Origin: Botryotinia globosa
Lineage: Eukaryota; Ascomycota; Leotiomycetes; Helotiales; Sclerotiniaceae
DNA: 64,000 bases
NCBI GenBank assembly: GCA_014898425.1
Contig: RCSZ01000001.1
Coordinates: 558,001 to 622,000, forward strand
Direction: 5' to 3'
The notes beneath the pieces are model-generated. The model had not been told where the DNA came from. It did not search any database and saw only the letters and a program-made list of their open reading frames with translations. The position numbers were made by a program, and so were the translations under genes. This document shows positions 11,505 through 23,222 of the stretch, piece after piece (position 1 is the first letter of the stretch; every line of letters begins with the position of its first letter).

Positions 11505-11920
11505 GAGTGGAATGAGTGGGTGACCGACTGCTTGATTAATGGAAGGTAATGAGGTGGGTGGAGGGGTAAGGGATGAGGGATGGATCTGTACATTCGTCAT
11601 GTAATTGGGATCACTGACACCTTTGCTCCTCTTATATATTTTTAGGTGGAAACTCTCAGAAAGCTACCAGAACTGCCTGATGAGGACCGAATTTTGTCTG
11701 TTCTCAATTGAATTGGATGTGATTTTATGTTGGCTTAGTAGAACCCATTCATGATATTCAAGAGACTTTTATACAAACTGTCTACCCTAAGAATATGCAT
11801 GGAAAACAATTCAAGATTTCAAAACACCTAAGCTTTCAAGCTTTTCCGTTCATCACTGTGGACTCCGGACTGTTGCGATTAGCTGGATTTTCACAACTTT
11901 CCTGATCGCCTTCCCGCTTC
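11505..11920. other. Short intergenic region between convergent genes
   Basis: Joins the 3' ends of the P450 and the transporter relic. A purine-rich patch lies at 11505-11585. No gene seen. Confidence 0.5.
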
Positions 11921-14210
11921 TCATTCTTTTTCTTCTTTCACTGTTCCCCATCCTAATCCAAAACTGCACAAAAACGCTGCGCTCGATGCTCCAGCTGCAA
12001 GGTACTATCAAACTATTTATCAGCTACTCATTCACATCCATCACTATTATCGAAACACTCCTCTCACCTCCACCTAGAATACAAAAGCTGATGGGCCATA
12101 AAAAGAAGCGACTCACAAAACATCTGATCAAGCTTTCATTGTATGCTATCAGCACCCTCTCCAACTCCGCGCCCGTCACCAAGTTCCTCAATCCCGTAGC
12201 ACCACTTGCTACGATGGCTTCTGCATCGACATTTGGTACATATGTAGCTAGTTCTTTCGTCATAGAATTTGTAAAAACTGTTGAGGCGAAGGAGAGGAAA
12301 ATCGCGCTGCCGAAGTATCCAGATAAGGTAGCGACAGATGAGCCGATTGCGATGTCTGTGGCGGGAAAAGAGTTTTGAATCACTGTTATGAGCTAATGGA
12401 ATATTAGTAACTGCTTGGAGATGATGTAGGAAGAAGCAATGGGGTTTAGGGTGTGTATAAGAGATATCAGTAACAGAAATCTGCACATACCATTTGTGAA
12501 ACCATTTCTCGTCCAGTACCAACCAAGATCTGAAAGCCAATCCATTCACCCGCCTCAGTATTCACATTAAACAAACTCATACATCCAGATCCGACAGCTG
12601 AACACACGCAGCCCATTATCGCCCAGGGAGTAAAGTAACCAAGTCGAGAAACTATTCGCACATCAGTCATATCTCTTACAATAAATCTTAACAACACAAC
12701 GAACGAAATGACGTACCTAGACTCCCCGCTATAATCGAACACCCAATAGTCGCCAAGAAAGTCGGCAGCGTTCTCACCCCGCTTTCCGTAGGCGAAACTC
12801 CTTTGATAGTCTGAAACCAAACCGGTAGATAATACGAGATTACTACTAAAACCTCCTTGATTGAGCATTCCCGTCAGACACTTACTATACATAATTCTCT
12901 ATCTCAACATATCAAGTGGTAGCATTGCGTTTTCTCCCAGCCTATATTCCCAGTACATGAACAATAGAAAGAGAGCAAAAGAGGTGCAAAGCAGAACGAT
13001 GATAGTAGCTAATGACCAAGCATACGAAGAGCCACCCATTCGAGAGCGAGAAGAGATGATATGATGGTGGGTGTGAAGAGGATAAAACCACATGGATCGA
13101 GGTTTAGGAGTTTCTTTATGGAAGACCATGAAGTGCGAATGGGGTTGTGAATGCTGGGGATATGGATTAGGTAGATGACGAGAGCGGTTAGAAAGCCGGT
13201 GGGTAGATTGAGAAAGAAGCCTAGACGTGTTAGGCTTATCTTCATTCTTGGATGATTAAGGATATGCGTACACCTCTGGGATTCGTTAGTAAAGAACAAT
13301 CGGAAGGGCAACTGAATTTACACACTCTCCAAGAAGCATGTTGAGTCAATGCACCACCAATTAGAGGTCCGATAACCTGTCCAATAGATGAAGTAGACAT
13401 TGTTATACCGATAAGAACTCGCATGTGGGCTAGGAAAAAATGTAAAAATCAAGGAGAGGATAGTAAAATACATACTTGGTCATCTTGAGATAGGAGCCGC
13501 AGCAACAAGAATTGTGAGAGCACCATTGAGAATACCAGATCCACCACATCCCTGGATTGCTCTTCCTACAACAAACATATCTGAATCTCTTGATAAACCA
13601 CAGATCAATGCACCCAATTCAAATTTTGCAAGGAAACAAAGGAATGTGTACTAGCCTATCAGTTAAATTATATGTCGTGAGGGATCCTGTCTCTTACTTT
13701 GAGCGAGAAGTAAGTATAAAGTTTGCCACTGGGTGATTGCATGGCGCAGCTAGGCGCAAGAATCATTACTGTGGTTCTTATTCATGAAGATACAAACTTA
13801 CTTTGAAAGTAAATAAGCACTTCCATGCCATCCTGTGAATGCTTTTAGTCGAAAGAAAGAAGGACGTAAGCACGGAAGCTTACCTATGTCTTCTACAGAG
13901 TGGAATTCACTTGTAATGCGTGGTATGGCCTCAGATGAAGTTGAGTAAAGAAACCCTATGGAGTATAAAGACTTGTTCACAAACCGTTGCCAGGACCAAA
14001 GAATTCAATGTCATGAGGAAACAAGCCAGAGTCAAAGAAAACACAATCAAGTGAAGCTTCAAACGCGTGACATATTGCTGCTCGGATGTCAGAGTCATCT
14101 CTTCCAATTCTGATACCAATTGGATCGGTACTAACTGTTTTAGGGTCACTTCCCTTTTCAATCGACTCGGGGTGTGAGATGTCTCGATTTGGCGACTCTT
14201 GAGTATCCAT
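11921..14210 (-). pseudogene. DHA2-type MFS transporter (14 TM), broken by stops and a frameshift
   Basis: Minus-strand exons can be joined from an ATG at 14210 to a TGA at 11923-11921: 14210-14136, 14077-13985, 13929-13884, 13832-13802, further small exons to 13476, then exons near 13434-13322, 13220-12900, 12860-12717, 12651-12491, 12392-12117 and 12004-11921. Landmarks of drug:H+ antiporter family 2 are present: AIPRITSEFHSVEDIGW, YTYFSLK, GRAIQGCGGSGI, the antiporter motif GQVIGPLIGGALTQ, ISYYLPVWFQTIKG and GLGWGTVK at the end. Three lesions break it: TGA at 13482-13480 after PISR, where the family has Arg; a missing base in a G run near 13039 (ALEW to GGSSYAW); and TAG at 12901-12899 after DMLR. 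Some exon edges are approximate. It probably once exported a small molecule. It is convergent with the intact P450. Confidence 0.82.
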
Positions 14211-15366
14211 ATTGGCGTAGAGAAAAGGAACTACCTAGAACACAGAAATACATACTGCGCTACAGCATACACTTACTTTAAGTAATTTGATGCATAATAC
14301 ATTTTGGACAGAACGGAGACGGAGCGATTACATTGCGCCGTCGCCTTGCGACGGAGTTGACCACACATATATTATAGCGCGTCGGGACTTCAAATGGAAT
14401 AACACCCGCTTCCCGCCTGTGCGTATATTTCTCTGATGCGTCTTAACATGAGTGGAAGAATTTCTACATTAAATTCGACACAACGGACTGCCGTTGGTGC
14501 TGAGATATGTGGAAAGACAATGTGTTGACAGCTATTGAAAACACGATGAGGATAGATCAATTGATTAGCTTGTATTCAGATAAATTGCTGTCTATATGCA
14601 CTGTGCCAGACCAGTAACATGTTACTTATCTGACAAACATACCGTTGGAAGATATTTTCATCATCAAACTACAATATGTGGAGGTGTGGATCAGTACCAG
14701 CTGTCTTATAAAATTCAAAATTGCGCGAAATGACGGACATCAATCATGAATAATAGTTCTAATCCCGTCAATAATATGCTGAAAACCTTGTGTGTGATTC
14801 AAAATCGCGAAAAAAAAGTTCTATATAATTTTGGTCGACATCATTATTGCCTTCTCAAAGAGACTGGTGGGCTATAGATGTCAATCTGCTCCGGCATTAG
14901 ATCACAACAATTGATATTAGCCGATCCATCGATAAATTTGTCTTTTAAAATCACTTGATGAATTATTATTGTACAAGAAATACAAACTGCCTGCCAATAT
15001 CAAAAGTTACAAGGAATTCCCAAACACCAAAAACGTCTAGCCTCACAATGATAATTGATTTTGACACGCTTAACTACTCTCCCTTTCATTTCTAGTATCT
15101 TTTAGAAGAATTGGCTCCTCCCTTATCCAATTGCGGAGTGAAATGCTATAATTTTTCTTTGTCGATTATACTAACAAACGAAGCGCTCGCGAAATAAAGG
15201 GGTGTCCGGAAGCCCAACAAAGAGCTGGAATGAATACAAAATCTTTCATCTTAATTGTTATGAGAAGTATGCTTTGGATTATCACAACTTTGATATTGAA
15301 TGAGTGAAGACTGTTGATTTACAAATTCTTTTTTACATAAAAATTGGAGGATAACCCACACACAAA
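14211..15366. other. Long divergent promoter region
   Basis: About 1.15 kb between the transporter relic and the 941-residue protein. It holds the GC-rich inverted repeat described separately; the remainder is AT-rich without open frames of interest. Confidence 0.5.
14338..14354. promoter_or_regulatory. CCG-N11-CGG inverted repeat, candidate Zn2Cys6 regulator site
   Basis: A perfect 7-bp inverted repeat, CCGTCGC-CTT-GCGACGG, lies about 130 bases upstream of the transporter start codon. Its ends form the triplet pair CCG-N11-CGG. Just upstream (about 14314-14322) is CGGAGACGG, a direct CGG pair. Zn2Cys6 regulators bind paired CGG triplets, so this is a plausible operator for the transporter; it is inferred from sequence only. 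Confidence 0.4.
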
Positions 15367-18300
15367 ATGGGGCCAAAAAATCCACCAGGAGTACCGAATT
15401 CATTCTTCGGTCCGGGGGGGCCAGCAGTTCCATCGCCAGCAGCTCCATCAGCGCCTGGGATATCAGCGGCAGATCAAGCAGCAGCAGATCGAGCGGCGGC
15501 AGATCTACTAGAAAAACAGCTAGAGAAAGATATGGAAAGAGAAGATAAAGCAGTGAGAGACGCATTAGCGAAAGCTAAAGCAGCGGCAAATAAAACAACA
15601 GGAAAGCCGCCACCAGAGCCAGTGTCGCCAGCTGGGTCACAAGACTCTGAAGGAGATGAGCCAGGTCAGAAAACAGCAGTACCATGGGAAGATGCACCGC
15701 CACTTGTCGATGATGCAGTTGCAGTTGCAGCCAGAATTGCCCCTCCCGAGTTGCGGTTTCCTGATGTAGCCAGGGCAAATTTGTTACCGTTAATGGGTGC
15801 GGGGATCCATCCAGTATCAACATCTTCCGCAGGTAATCTCTGTGGCCTTCATGCTCTGGTTTATAGTTACAGTGCACTTCGAGACCTTGCGGCTCCCGAG
15901 GGCACACCTGTCCCCCTAGCAGATAATCCAACTGCCAAAGACTTACAACTGTACAAGACGGGCCCTCAATTCTATAAGGACGTTATGGAATTCCTCACGT
16001 CTCAGGGTATTCTTGTATTTATGGATGATAAAGGGAATCCACTTAACGAAAGACAAGTCATGAGACAGGTCACCGGGATAGTACCAAACTCAGCCCAAAA
16101 TTATGATATCAATGTCCTCCAGGCAGTTCTCTTACATTTGAACAGGACGTACGGAACACACTACGTTATAGGTCATATTTTACATGGATTCAATGTTCGA
16201 TGGGATCCTATTAATAAGGTATGGGATACGGCGTACAGGTCACCAACAGCGGCCCAGGCTTTTGGAGAAGGGGTTCACCCAATATTGTGGCTCTATAACG
16301 ACAACTATGAAAATGAAATCAGATCCCTGCATCAGAGCGAAAGTGACGATCCCATGGGTCACTGGATGGGATTTTCAAGTTCGTAACCAGTTCACGTTTC
16401 TGCCCTTTTTCTATCCCCAATGACATTTTCCAATGTGAAGGTTGACCTCTATTGGGTTTTGAACATGGACTTCTCTCTTTTTCTCACACACCCTGAATTG
16501 CTGAATTTCTCGCTTTCTTCTTTGATATCTCTTGACATGTAGTCGCTGACTCTTATGACTTTTAAAAGCATTACACAGGAATCTAGATGAAGGGTTGATT
16601 GAAGAAGGGAATTCGTGGTTTGAACACGACATAGATGCTTACTTGAATGAAGGAGTCTGGATTGTTACAGCTGACGTTGAAGGATATCATGTCGACCTTG
16701 AAGAGCATCAAGATCCCAGGGAGCTCAGATTATACACTGGTAACTTTGTTAGAGTGCCAACGGTAATTCCAGATGGAGACGTACCCGACGGTTACATGTG
16801 GGTGCAAGGAAGTACAATTTATGTGGGTGATGTCGAAACCCCCGGGCCAATCGGAATTGCACCACTGAAATGTTTGAAAAAAATTGCGAAGAACTTCCTC
16901 AGGGAAGCACACGATGCTGCTGGAGCAACTGCTGCCAATATTATCAGAAGAGTTGGCATTGTATCGGATGACAAGGGTAAATGGCAAGAATTCGTTGTTC
17001 ACCGTACCATCGAGCCGACCACGAAGATCCATGCAAGATACGCTAATCCAAATGATCCAGCGAAGAAATTTGTTGGAGGCTTCATATTTGAGGATGGCGA
17101 ATTTCTACTTGACACACAAGAACCGCTCAAAGATCTATATCCTCGGATGATAAGAATGGACGGAACAAGGGGAAGAGTCAAACCTCGTAACCTTCAATTC
17201 TTGGAAAAAGCATGGAAGCTCCCCGAAACGCTTCCCGTTGCAGTCTCAGGTACCAAAAAGATACCAACAACTTCGATGACACCTGGCAAACAAATATTAT
17301 TAACTTCCTCCAATAAATCAGACCCCAAATACAGGTATAGACCAACTATGAAAGCAGCAGATTTTAAAATAAAAGACCTGAGAATCCACTGCAAAGCTCG
17401 AGGTATGGTTCCCAAAGATTATGGAAAAACGAAGGCCTCGATGTTGGCCAAGCTTGTCGAGCACGATGAAAAGAACAATATTGCGGTCCAACCCGCAGGA
17501 GGTCAAGTGCCTAAACCGGCTGAGTCTGGCAATTTCCTACCAATGAGACGCGTCCTAGTAGATATCGCAAAACAGGCTGGTCCACCTAAGATGCCCCCAT
17601 TTTTTGCAACAGAGATAGTGGTGGAGTTAGGTAAAGGTGACGCCGACGATCCCGCAACTTGGATAATCGATTATGAAGGTCGAGTTGGCAGGATTGATGA
17701 TGATAATCTTGAGCCAATAGATGGAGCCTGGGGGATTGAACTGGATCCAGTCAGGTGGACTCAAATAATAGGTGATTTGAGAAAGGATTTAGGTTACAAT
17801 AAACCACCCAAGCCTGCAGCCAAACTACCCGCCAGTCCTGCCGCCAAACCTCCTGCCAAACCACCCGCCAGTCCTGCCGCCAAACCTCCTGCCAAACCGC
17901 CAGCCAGTACTGCCGCCAAACCTCCCGCCAAGACTACTTCCAAGACTCCTGCCAAACCGCCCGCCAGTCCTGCCGCCAAACCTCCTGTCGAACCTCTCGT
18001 CAAACCTCCCGCCAAGACTCCTTCCAAACCTCCTGCCAAACCGCCCGCCAGTCCTGCCGCCAAACCTGTCGAACCGCCCGCCAAGACTACTTCCAAGACT
18101 CCTGCCAAACCGCCCGCCAGTCCTGCCGCCAAACCTCCTGTCGAACCTCTCGTCAAACCTCCTGCCAAGACTCCTGCCAAGACTCCTGCCAAACCTGCCG
18201 CGAATCCTGCCGCGAATCCTGCAACCAAGCCCGCAGGTAAGAAAGTGGCTTTTGAAATCCCTCCACCCCCAGGTTCCGCAGCTTCAGGTGTTCCGCCTCC

Positions 18301-18388
18301 AAACCCCACTGCTGGAAAGACTGTGGGGAAAAGACCCGCTTCTTCCTCTGCGGAACCTGCCAACAAAAAGACAAAGAAGAAGAAGTGA
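15367..18388 (+). CDS. Large nuclear protein: papain-like (OTU-like?) peptidase-like core, SAP-like motif, Pro/Ala/Lys repeats, NLS; 941 aa
   Basis: Exons 15367-16382 and 16579-18388 join across a 196-base intron (donor GTAACC, acceptor ACACAG), phase 2, total 2826 bases. Residues 1-110 are Pro/Ala-rich with an Ala/Lys/Glu helix. Around residue 159 is AGNLCGLHALVYSY and at 331-336 GHWMGF; a Cys in NxCG..A and a His in a GHW-hydrophobic strand fit a papain-fold peptidase such as OTU, with C159 and H332 as proposed catalytic residues (inference). Residues about 360-720 have beta-rich modules, two ending like SH3 domains (GRVKPRNLQFLE and GRIDDDNLEPID). Residues about 599-634 (FKIKDLRIHCKARGMV) match the helix-turn-helix pattern of a SAP DNA-binding motif. 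Residues about 755-890 are PAKPPASPAAK-type repeats and the end (KRP...KKTKKKK) is a bipartite nuclear signal. I do not recognise the family. Confidence 0.8.
17806..18230 (+). repeat. Coding minisatellite (Pro/Ala/Lys/Ser repeats)
   Basis: Imperfect in-frame repeats built from units such as CCTGCCGCCAAACCTCCT, encoding PAAKPPAKPPASPAA-like blocks with longer blocks containing VEPLVKPPAKTP repeated. The frame is kept throughout, so copy number can vary without breaking the protein. Confidence 0.85.
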
Positions 18389-19508
18389 GTTGCCATTGTA
18401 GCTGCAGCCAATACAACCAAGAACTATCTGTAGCCTCCACTATTGGTGTCCAAATATACACTCGGGCGAAACATTGGCGTTCTTTCTTCGATCAATAAAC
18501 CACGGGATAGCTCTGAGAAGCGAACATAGGCTAGTTTCCGTGGGAGGTAATCTGAAAACTATGTTGCTTGTGTATTGATATTGTGAGAATTTCTGAAATG
18601 TTGAAGTTTTGTATCTCATAGTCATATTTAATATTTGGCCTGCAGCTGTGCATTGAATTTGATGATTAAAAAGGAATGAGATAACAATGAGAACGCGTAC
18701 GTCGGACACTGAGATGGAAGTCAATGGGTTCAACAGCTGGAAAGGCTTTTGTTTCTGATATTTCATTTTTGTTTAGTCACGAAATACAAATGCGCAGACC
18801 TGTGTAAATATAAGCATCAACTCTTTTAGCAAAACAATAAGCTCATTGAGTTATGTAACAAAACAATGTGAAGCAGTGAATGAAAGTTTCAAGAGGAGAC
18901 ACCTAGGTCAGCACTGAGGCTATCAACAAACGTGATTCAATATCACCTGATATTTGATTGAACTGCTCGACTTGATTGTCCTTTCTTCCTCTCCTGATCA
19001 TTCCCATCTATGGTAATAAGTCTTTTTCCCACAGCTTTCATGTCTTTGGTACAAGCAGAACAGAGCCAATTCAAGCATTTTTCATCCAGAGTAACCTTGG
19101 ACCTGCCTGTTTTCTCCCGTCTCTAGAAACGACTGCCTTCTGAGATACCATTGTCAATTTTGTTGATAATCGAGATCACCGAGATTAGCTTGGGTAACGG
19201 TCTATTCCTCTTGGTCAAAAAAGCAAGATTAGACTGTTGCCCACTAGAAGAAGTAGCCAAATAACGATGTAAGCTATAAATTCTGCAAACCGATTGCAAA
19301 TATGAAGTTCGGGATGTTTGAGAATCATGACACGTGCTCTTAACAAAGATTATCAGCCTCACCTCGGGAGATCTTGATGTGTAGGTAATCATCAAGTTCA
19401 AAAAAGAAATCACACGTACAGCTCTTCGATTCTCAGGTCACGCCCATAATATGTATTGGTATATATCCTACTTGAAGTCGGAATCATCGAAGTATCAGAT
19501 ATCGAACC
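18389..19508. other. Intergenic region
   Basis: Downstream of the 941-residue protein and upstream of the hydrolase relic. Open frames here are short and without family features. I see no RNA gene or repeat. Confidence 0.5.
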
Positions 19509-20587
19509 ATGTCTTCAAGATCTACTCACATCTTCAAAAGTGTCGATGACCTCGACCTAAAAGTCGACACCATTTACCCATCTTCTCTCACTTCAGCCTC
19601 AACCGGAGTACTTTACCTCCATGGTGGGTGTATTACTGGTTTCGATCGAGAAACTCTTCCTCCTCATATCGTTCAGTCCTGTCTCCTTCGAAATTGGCCC
19701 ATTACTAGCGCAGATCATTATCTCATGCCGCAAGCTAGTGTTCAAGACATGCTGGAAGATGTGGTTTCCGTATACTACTTTGTACACAAAAAGGTCCATG
19801 AGCTTCTTGGTTTTAAGAGACCCGAAAATGAGAAACTCAATATCATTCTCATGGGCTCAAGCGCTGGTTGGTGCTTTTGGGTTACCGATCTGTATGATTT
19901 GAGACTCTCTGAACTGAAGTTTCCTAGGTGCTTATCTATCGTACATTTCCAAACCCCATCTCTCACCTCCACTACTTGCAGTCTTTATATACTACGGCTG
20001 TCCAACCGTCCACGGCCCCCCAAAACTATTTGTCCAGCAACAAGACTATTCTCAAAGAACGCCCCCTATCTCGAGTATCGATTCGCGAATTTCCTCAGAA
20101 GCCCCCCAAGAATCAACCCAACATCTTCTTTCTTCCAAATGTTCATCTCATCCTCTCTTCTGAACTTTTCTCGTGATCCTACATACGAACCTTTGCCCGA
20201 CGTCGAATTCGAAGACCGTTCTTCATTATTCCTATGGTTAGTTCAAGAGAATACATTACTCACGTTGTGGAAAGGCGTTGATCAAGGTTTGGAAAGTGAG
20301 GTTTGGCAAGACGATTATCGTGCATGGAGATCAGGATGAATTGATTCCTTATTATATGGCAAAGCAAGCTGTTGGTGTTGTTGGTAGAACACCTTTCTAG
20401 AGCAGATGTGCATCTGTGCCGGTGGTAATTAGGACCGCATGATGTCCAGTTGTTGACTGCAATGTGTAAGAAGTATGGTTAGGATATGCCCTTGTTTGTT
20501 GGAGATCCAGGGTTAAAAGAAGTTGAAAAGGCTTGGGAAGTTTTGGATGAAATCGTCTTGAAAGGTCAAGGAGGGCCTCCATCATAA
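19509..20587 (+). pseudogene. Alpha/beta-hydrolase (esterase/lipase-like), frameshifted
   Basis: An ATG at 19509 opens a frame with the oxyanion-hole strand VLYLHGG, the segment SADHYLMPQASVQDMLEDV, and a nucleophile elbow GSSAG, all typical of the alpha/beta-hydrolase-3 type. Right after GSSAG the frame goes wrong: GGTTGGTGC instead of GGTGGTGC (about 19868). Skipping one base gives GGAFGLPICM and, further on, AYLSYISKPHLSPP and FIYYGCPTVHGPP in another frame. The first frame is plausible again at RSSLFLWLVQENTLLTLW and KGVDQGLESEV. Another shift leads to TIIVHGDQDELIPYYMAKQ, which has the catalytic Asp region, and then to a final helix EVEKAWEVLDEIV with a stop at 20585-20587. At least three frame changes over 1.1 kb mark a pseudogene. 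The usual GAGH catalytic-His segment was not found. Confidence 0.75.
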
Positions 20588-22807
20588 AAAACGACCTCAA
20601 GATCTCATACTCGTCAATAAAAAGCGGAGAGCAGTGTTTTAGTACGGAGAAATTGGTAAAATACGAGTAGGGATATGGATGTTAACTAAATCCTTGACAC
20701 TCAAATGATCACTCATTCAACTGAGTCATACAAGGTCTCCATGACACAAAACGCTTGTGCAACACAAGGTATCATTCTGATGGATAATTTGGCAACAGGC
20801 AAGAAAATTAGCAAGCACTTTTCAATTCATCTACTCCAGCTAAACTATCAGCGGCACCTTTTCACAAAACATATATCAACACAAATCGGAAGAAGTCGTT
20901 CCCCAACCAACCTCATCTACCATCAAAGCTTACGTTGAATCCGACCATGAATACAGATGCACCCGAAGCAAGGTAAGCAGCATAGTCAAGCCGCAAGATT
21001 ACAGCAATCATGATATTGAATTTCGACGACCTCGGAATTGAGTTCCTTGAGTCTTGTGTCTTCCTTTTTGACGGGACTAGGGCGAGCTGAGCATGTTCTG
21101 GTATCTTCTTGGGCACTTTTGACCTCCAAAAGAGCAAGAACCGAAAGCAAGCAACCCATTGGTGAATTTGGATTGAAATGTTCGTCGAAGGCTGCGTGTT
21201 ATTTTTCAGTTCTTGCTCTGAGATGCTCAGTGTGCTTGCGACCAAGCTATCATTTAGAGAGGGAGTGTGGAGTTCTCTTGGGAGAACGAAGTTGAAGATA
21301 TCATCTCCGTCGAAATTCGTACTGCTTCCCTTGACGTCCTGAGGGTCAGGGCTCCCCACTTGTATGCGCTTTGCGTAAGCGGAGTGACAACATCTCCAAG
21401 TCTCTGGATGGAAGCTACTACCTGATCTCAGCTGAAGCGGTGGTCCGTAAATGATGGCTTGATGACATAATTAAGAAATCCGTCGTTTCATTATAGCTTC
21501 CATACATCTGACCAGCTTCTTGGCGATAGCTGGTCGAGCTCTCGTAGCGACCGTTACCTCAACGACAATTTTACTAGAGCAAGGTCAGACGGTGGAGGAA
21601 GCTGTTGTCTGGTCGCAATGTGTACATTTTCCATCGCTGGTAGCTGTAGAGACAGCACCGAAGTACTTCGAACTCAACAGACTCGAGAAAGGCTCTTCTG
21701 CTTGGTTTGTAGCTGGTATGGCTCTTAAGCCAGGGAATTCTCTTTCCGTTTAGCTGGTTCTCTTTCAACTGTAGCTCCCACGGTGTGGTGCTCGATCAGT
21801 ATTGTTTCGTCCTACAACATGCGCGGTATCTTAACAGGATAATTGAGATTGGTTGTTGTACAGTTTCAAGAATGAACAAAGAATGATAGCCACTTACAAT
21901 GTTCGTTGTCTCACTGTTCAAGTTATTGCGCAAGTTGGAGTGGGGAGGGCGCCACAAATGGTTGTTGTCAGCTGTCCTCCCCAGGTTGTTTGCTGTCACC
22001 AGTGGTGTCCTAAGCAAAGTCGTGTAGCTGTTGCGCGCGAACTGCCACGGACCCGGGTATATTCTTCTTGCGTTGGAGATGCTTAGCTCCTCTTGTCACG
22101 CTGAGTACGGGACTCCTCCATTGCGGCAGGTGAAGCTTTCAAAGAATATTTCGTAAGCAAAGTCGTGTAGCTTGCAAGTCGTTGACTTGACCAACTGGAT
22201 TGCAACCATAAATTAGTGCCTTCAAAAATAATTACAATCTTTTGAACCCACCGAAAAAGATTGAGCTGAAAAACGTGTATTCTCGGAAATCATTTTCAAG
22301 CTCCCGTTGGACTTGATGCACCTGGGAGCAGAGAAAATCACTACAAGAAGATTAATAAATATGGCGCGGAGAACTTTCGCCAGAATTCAAGCTTTCTGGG
22401 AGCGTACCTACCAAAACAGCGAAAATACAAACACAAACACAAAATATCACCATCACCATCACTGGGCACGTCGAGGCGGCTAGAGGAGACGAGATGTATT
22501 GCTATCTACTGAACTAATATACAAAACTATGACAACAAAAAAGGATATGCCAAGTTACAATTTGACTTGGTAACAGACCCATACGCGACGGATCTGTTGT
22601 TGAACCAAGTCGCATTGCAACTTGGCATACTCCTTGCATCGGGATTGCAAGTTGAGTGCCTCAACGGCATGCTGGTGTTAATCGTGGCACCTCCGGAGCC
22701 TTAAACTTTCTGGCTGATTCGCAGAAGATAGCTCTCAATATAGGTGCGAACACCAGGCAAGACGCAATCGGTAACGTACATGTTTGCACCGCCGTCTCCA
22801 ATGATGC
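20588..22807. other. Gene-poor region with a 148-codon ORF of doubtful coding status
   Basis: The longest frame is 21359-20913 (minus), Ser/Lys-rich and without recognisable motifs; I cannot call it a gene. A 19-bp direct repeat TAAGCAAAGTCGTGTAGCT occurs at 22011-22029 and 22154-22172. The DNA is not RIP-like, being of moderate GC content. Nothing else is recognised. Confidence 0.35.
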
Positions 22808-23222
22808 TGTTCTTGATTGTAGAAAAAGCCCAAGCTCCCCATTGTATGCTCTCGCATACCGTTTGCCCTTGTGAAAAAGGTGGAGTGCTGGTGGAAGCCT
22901 AAGTTCGTGGTTCCAGGCTCTCGCATACCATCTGAGATCTTCTTGGCCGCGACCCATGACCTTGGCAGTCTTAGGGTCGAGACCAAGAAGTCTTCAAATA
23001 GTCTTCTTGTATCATCTGCCCCTTACAATAAGGTGACATGCTGGTGTTGATCGTGGTAAGCCCTAACTTCGTGGTTCCAGGCTCTCCCATACCATCTGAG
23101 ATCTTCAGGTCGCAACCCATGACCTTGGAAGTCTTGGGGCAGAGCCCAAGAATTCTGCAATAGAATAGCATGCTGGTGTTGATCGTGGTAGAAGCCCAAG
23201 TTTGCGTCTAGGCTCTCGCATA
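22808..23222. repeat. Degenerate tandem repeat, unit about 130-165 bp
   Basis: Phrases recur in the same order: ATGCTGGTGTTGATCGTGG, GAAGCCCAAG, TTCGTGGTTCCAGGCTCTC, GCATACCATCTGAGATCTTC, CCATGACCTTGG. They appear near 22808-22860 (diverged), 22884-22970, 23038-23135 and 23169-23222 (partial); a lone start phrase lies at 22667-22687. Spacing varies from about 131 to 165 bp. Minus-strand frames across the copies give a recurrent peptide (DLRWYGRAWNHE; GFYHDQHQH), so it may derive from a repeat-containing gene or an old element. Confidence 0.7.

Noticed and set aside
17794..18420. 208-codon minus-strand frame rich in Gly/Ala/Leu
   Set aside because: Antisense shadow of the Pro/Ala/Lys repeat of the 941-residue protein.
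20913..21359. 148-codon minus-strand gene
   Set aside because: No recognisable domain and no convincing splice partners; left as an unassigned frame.
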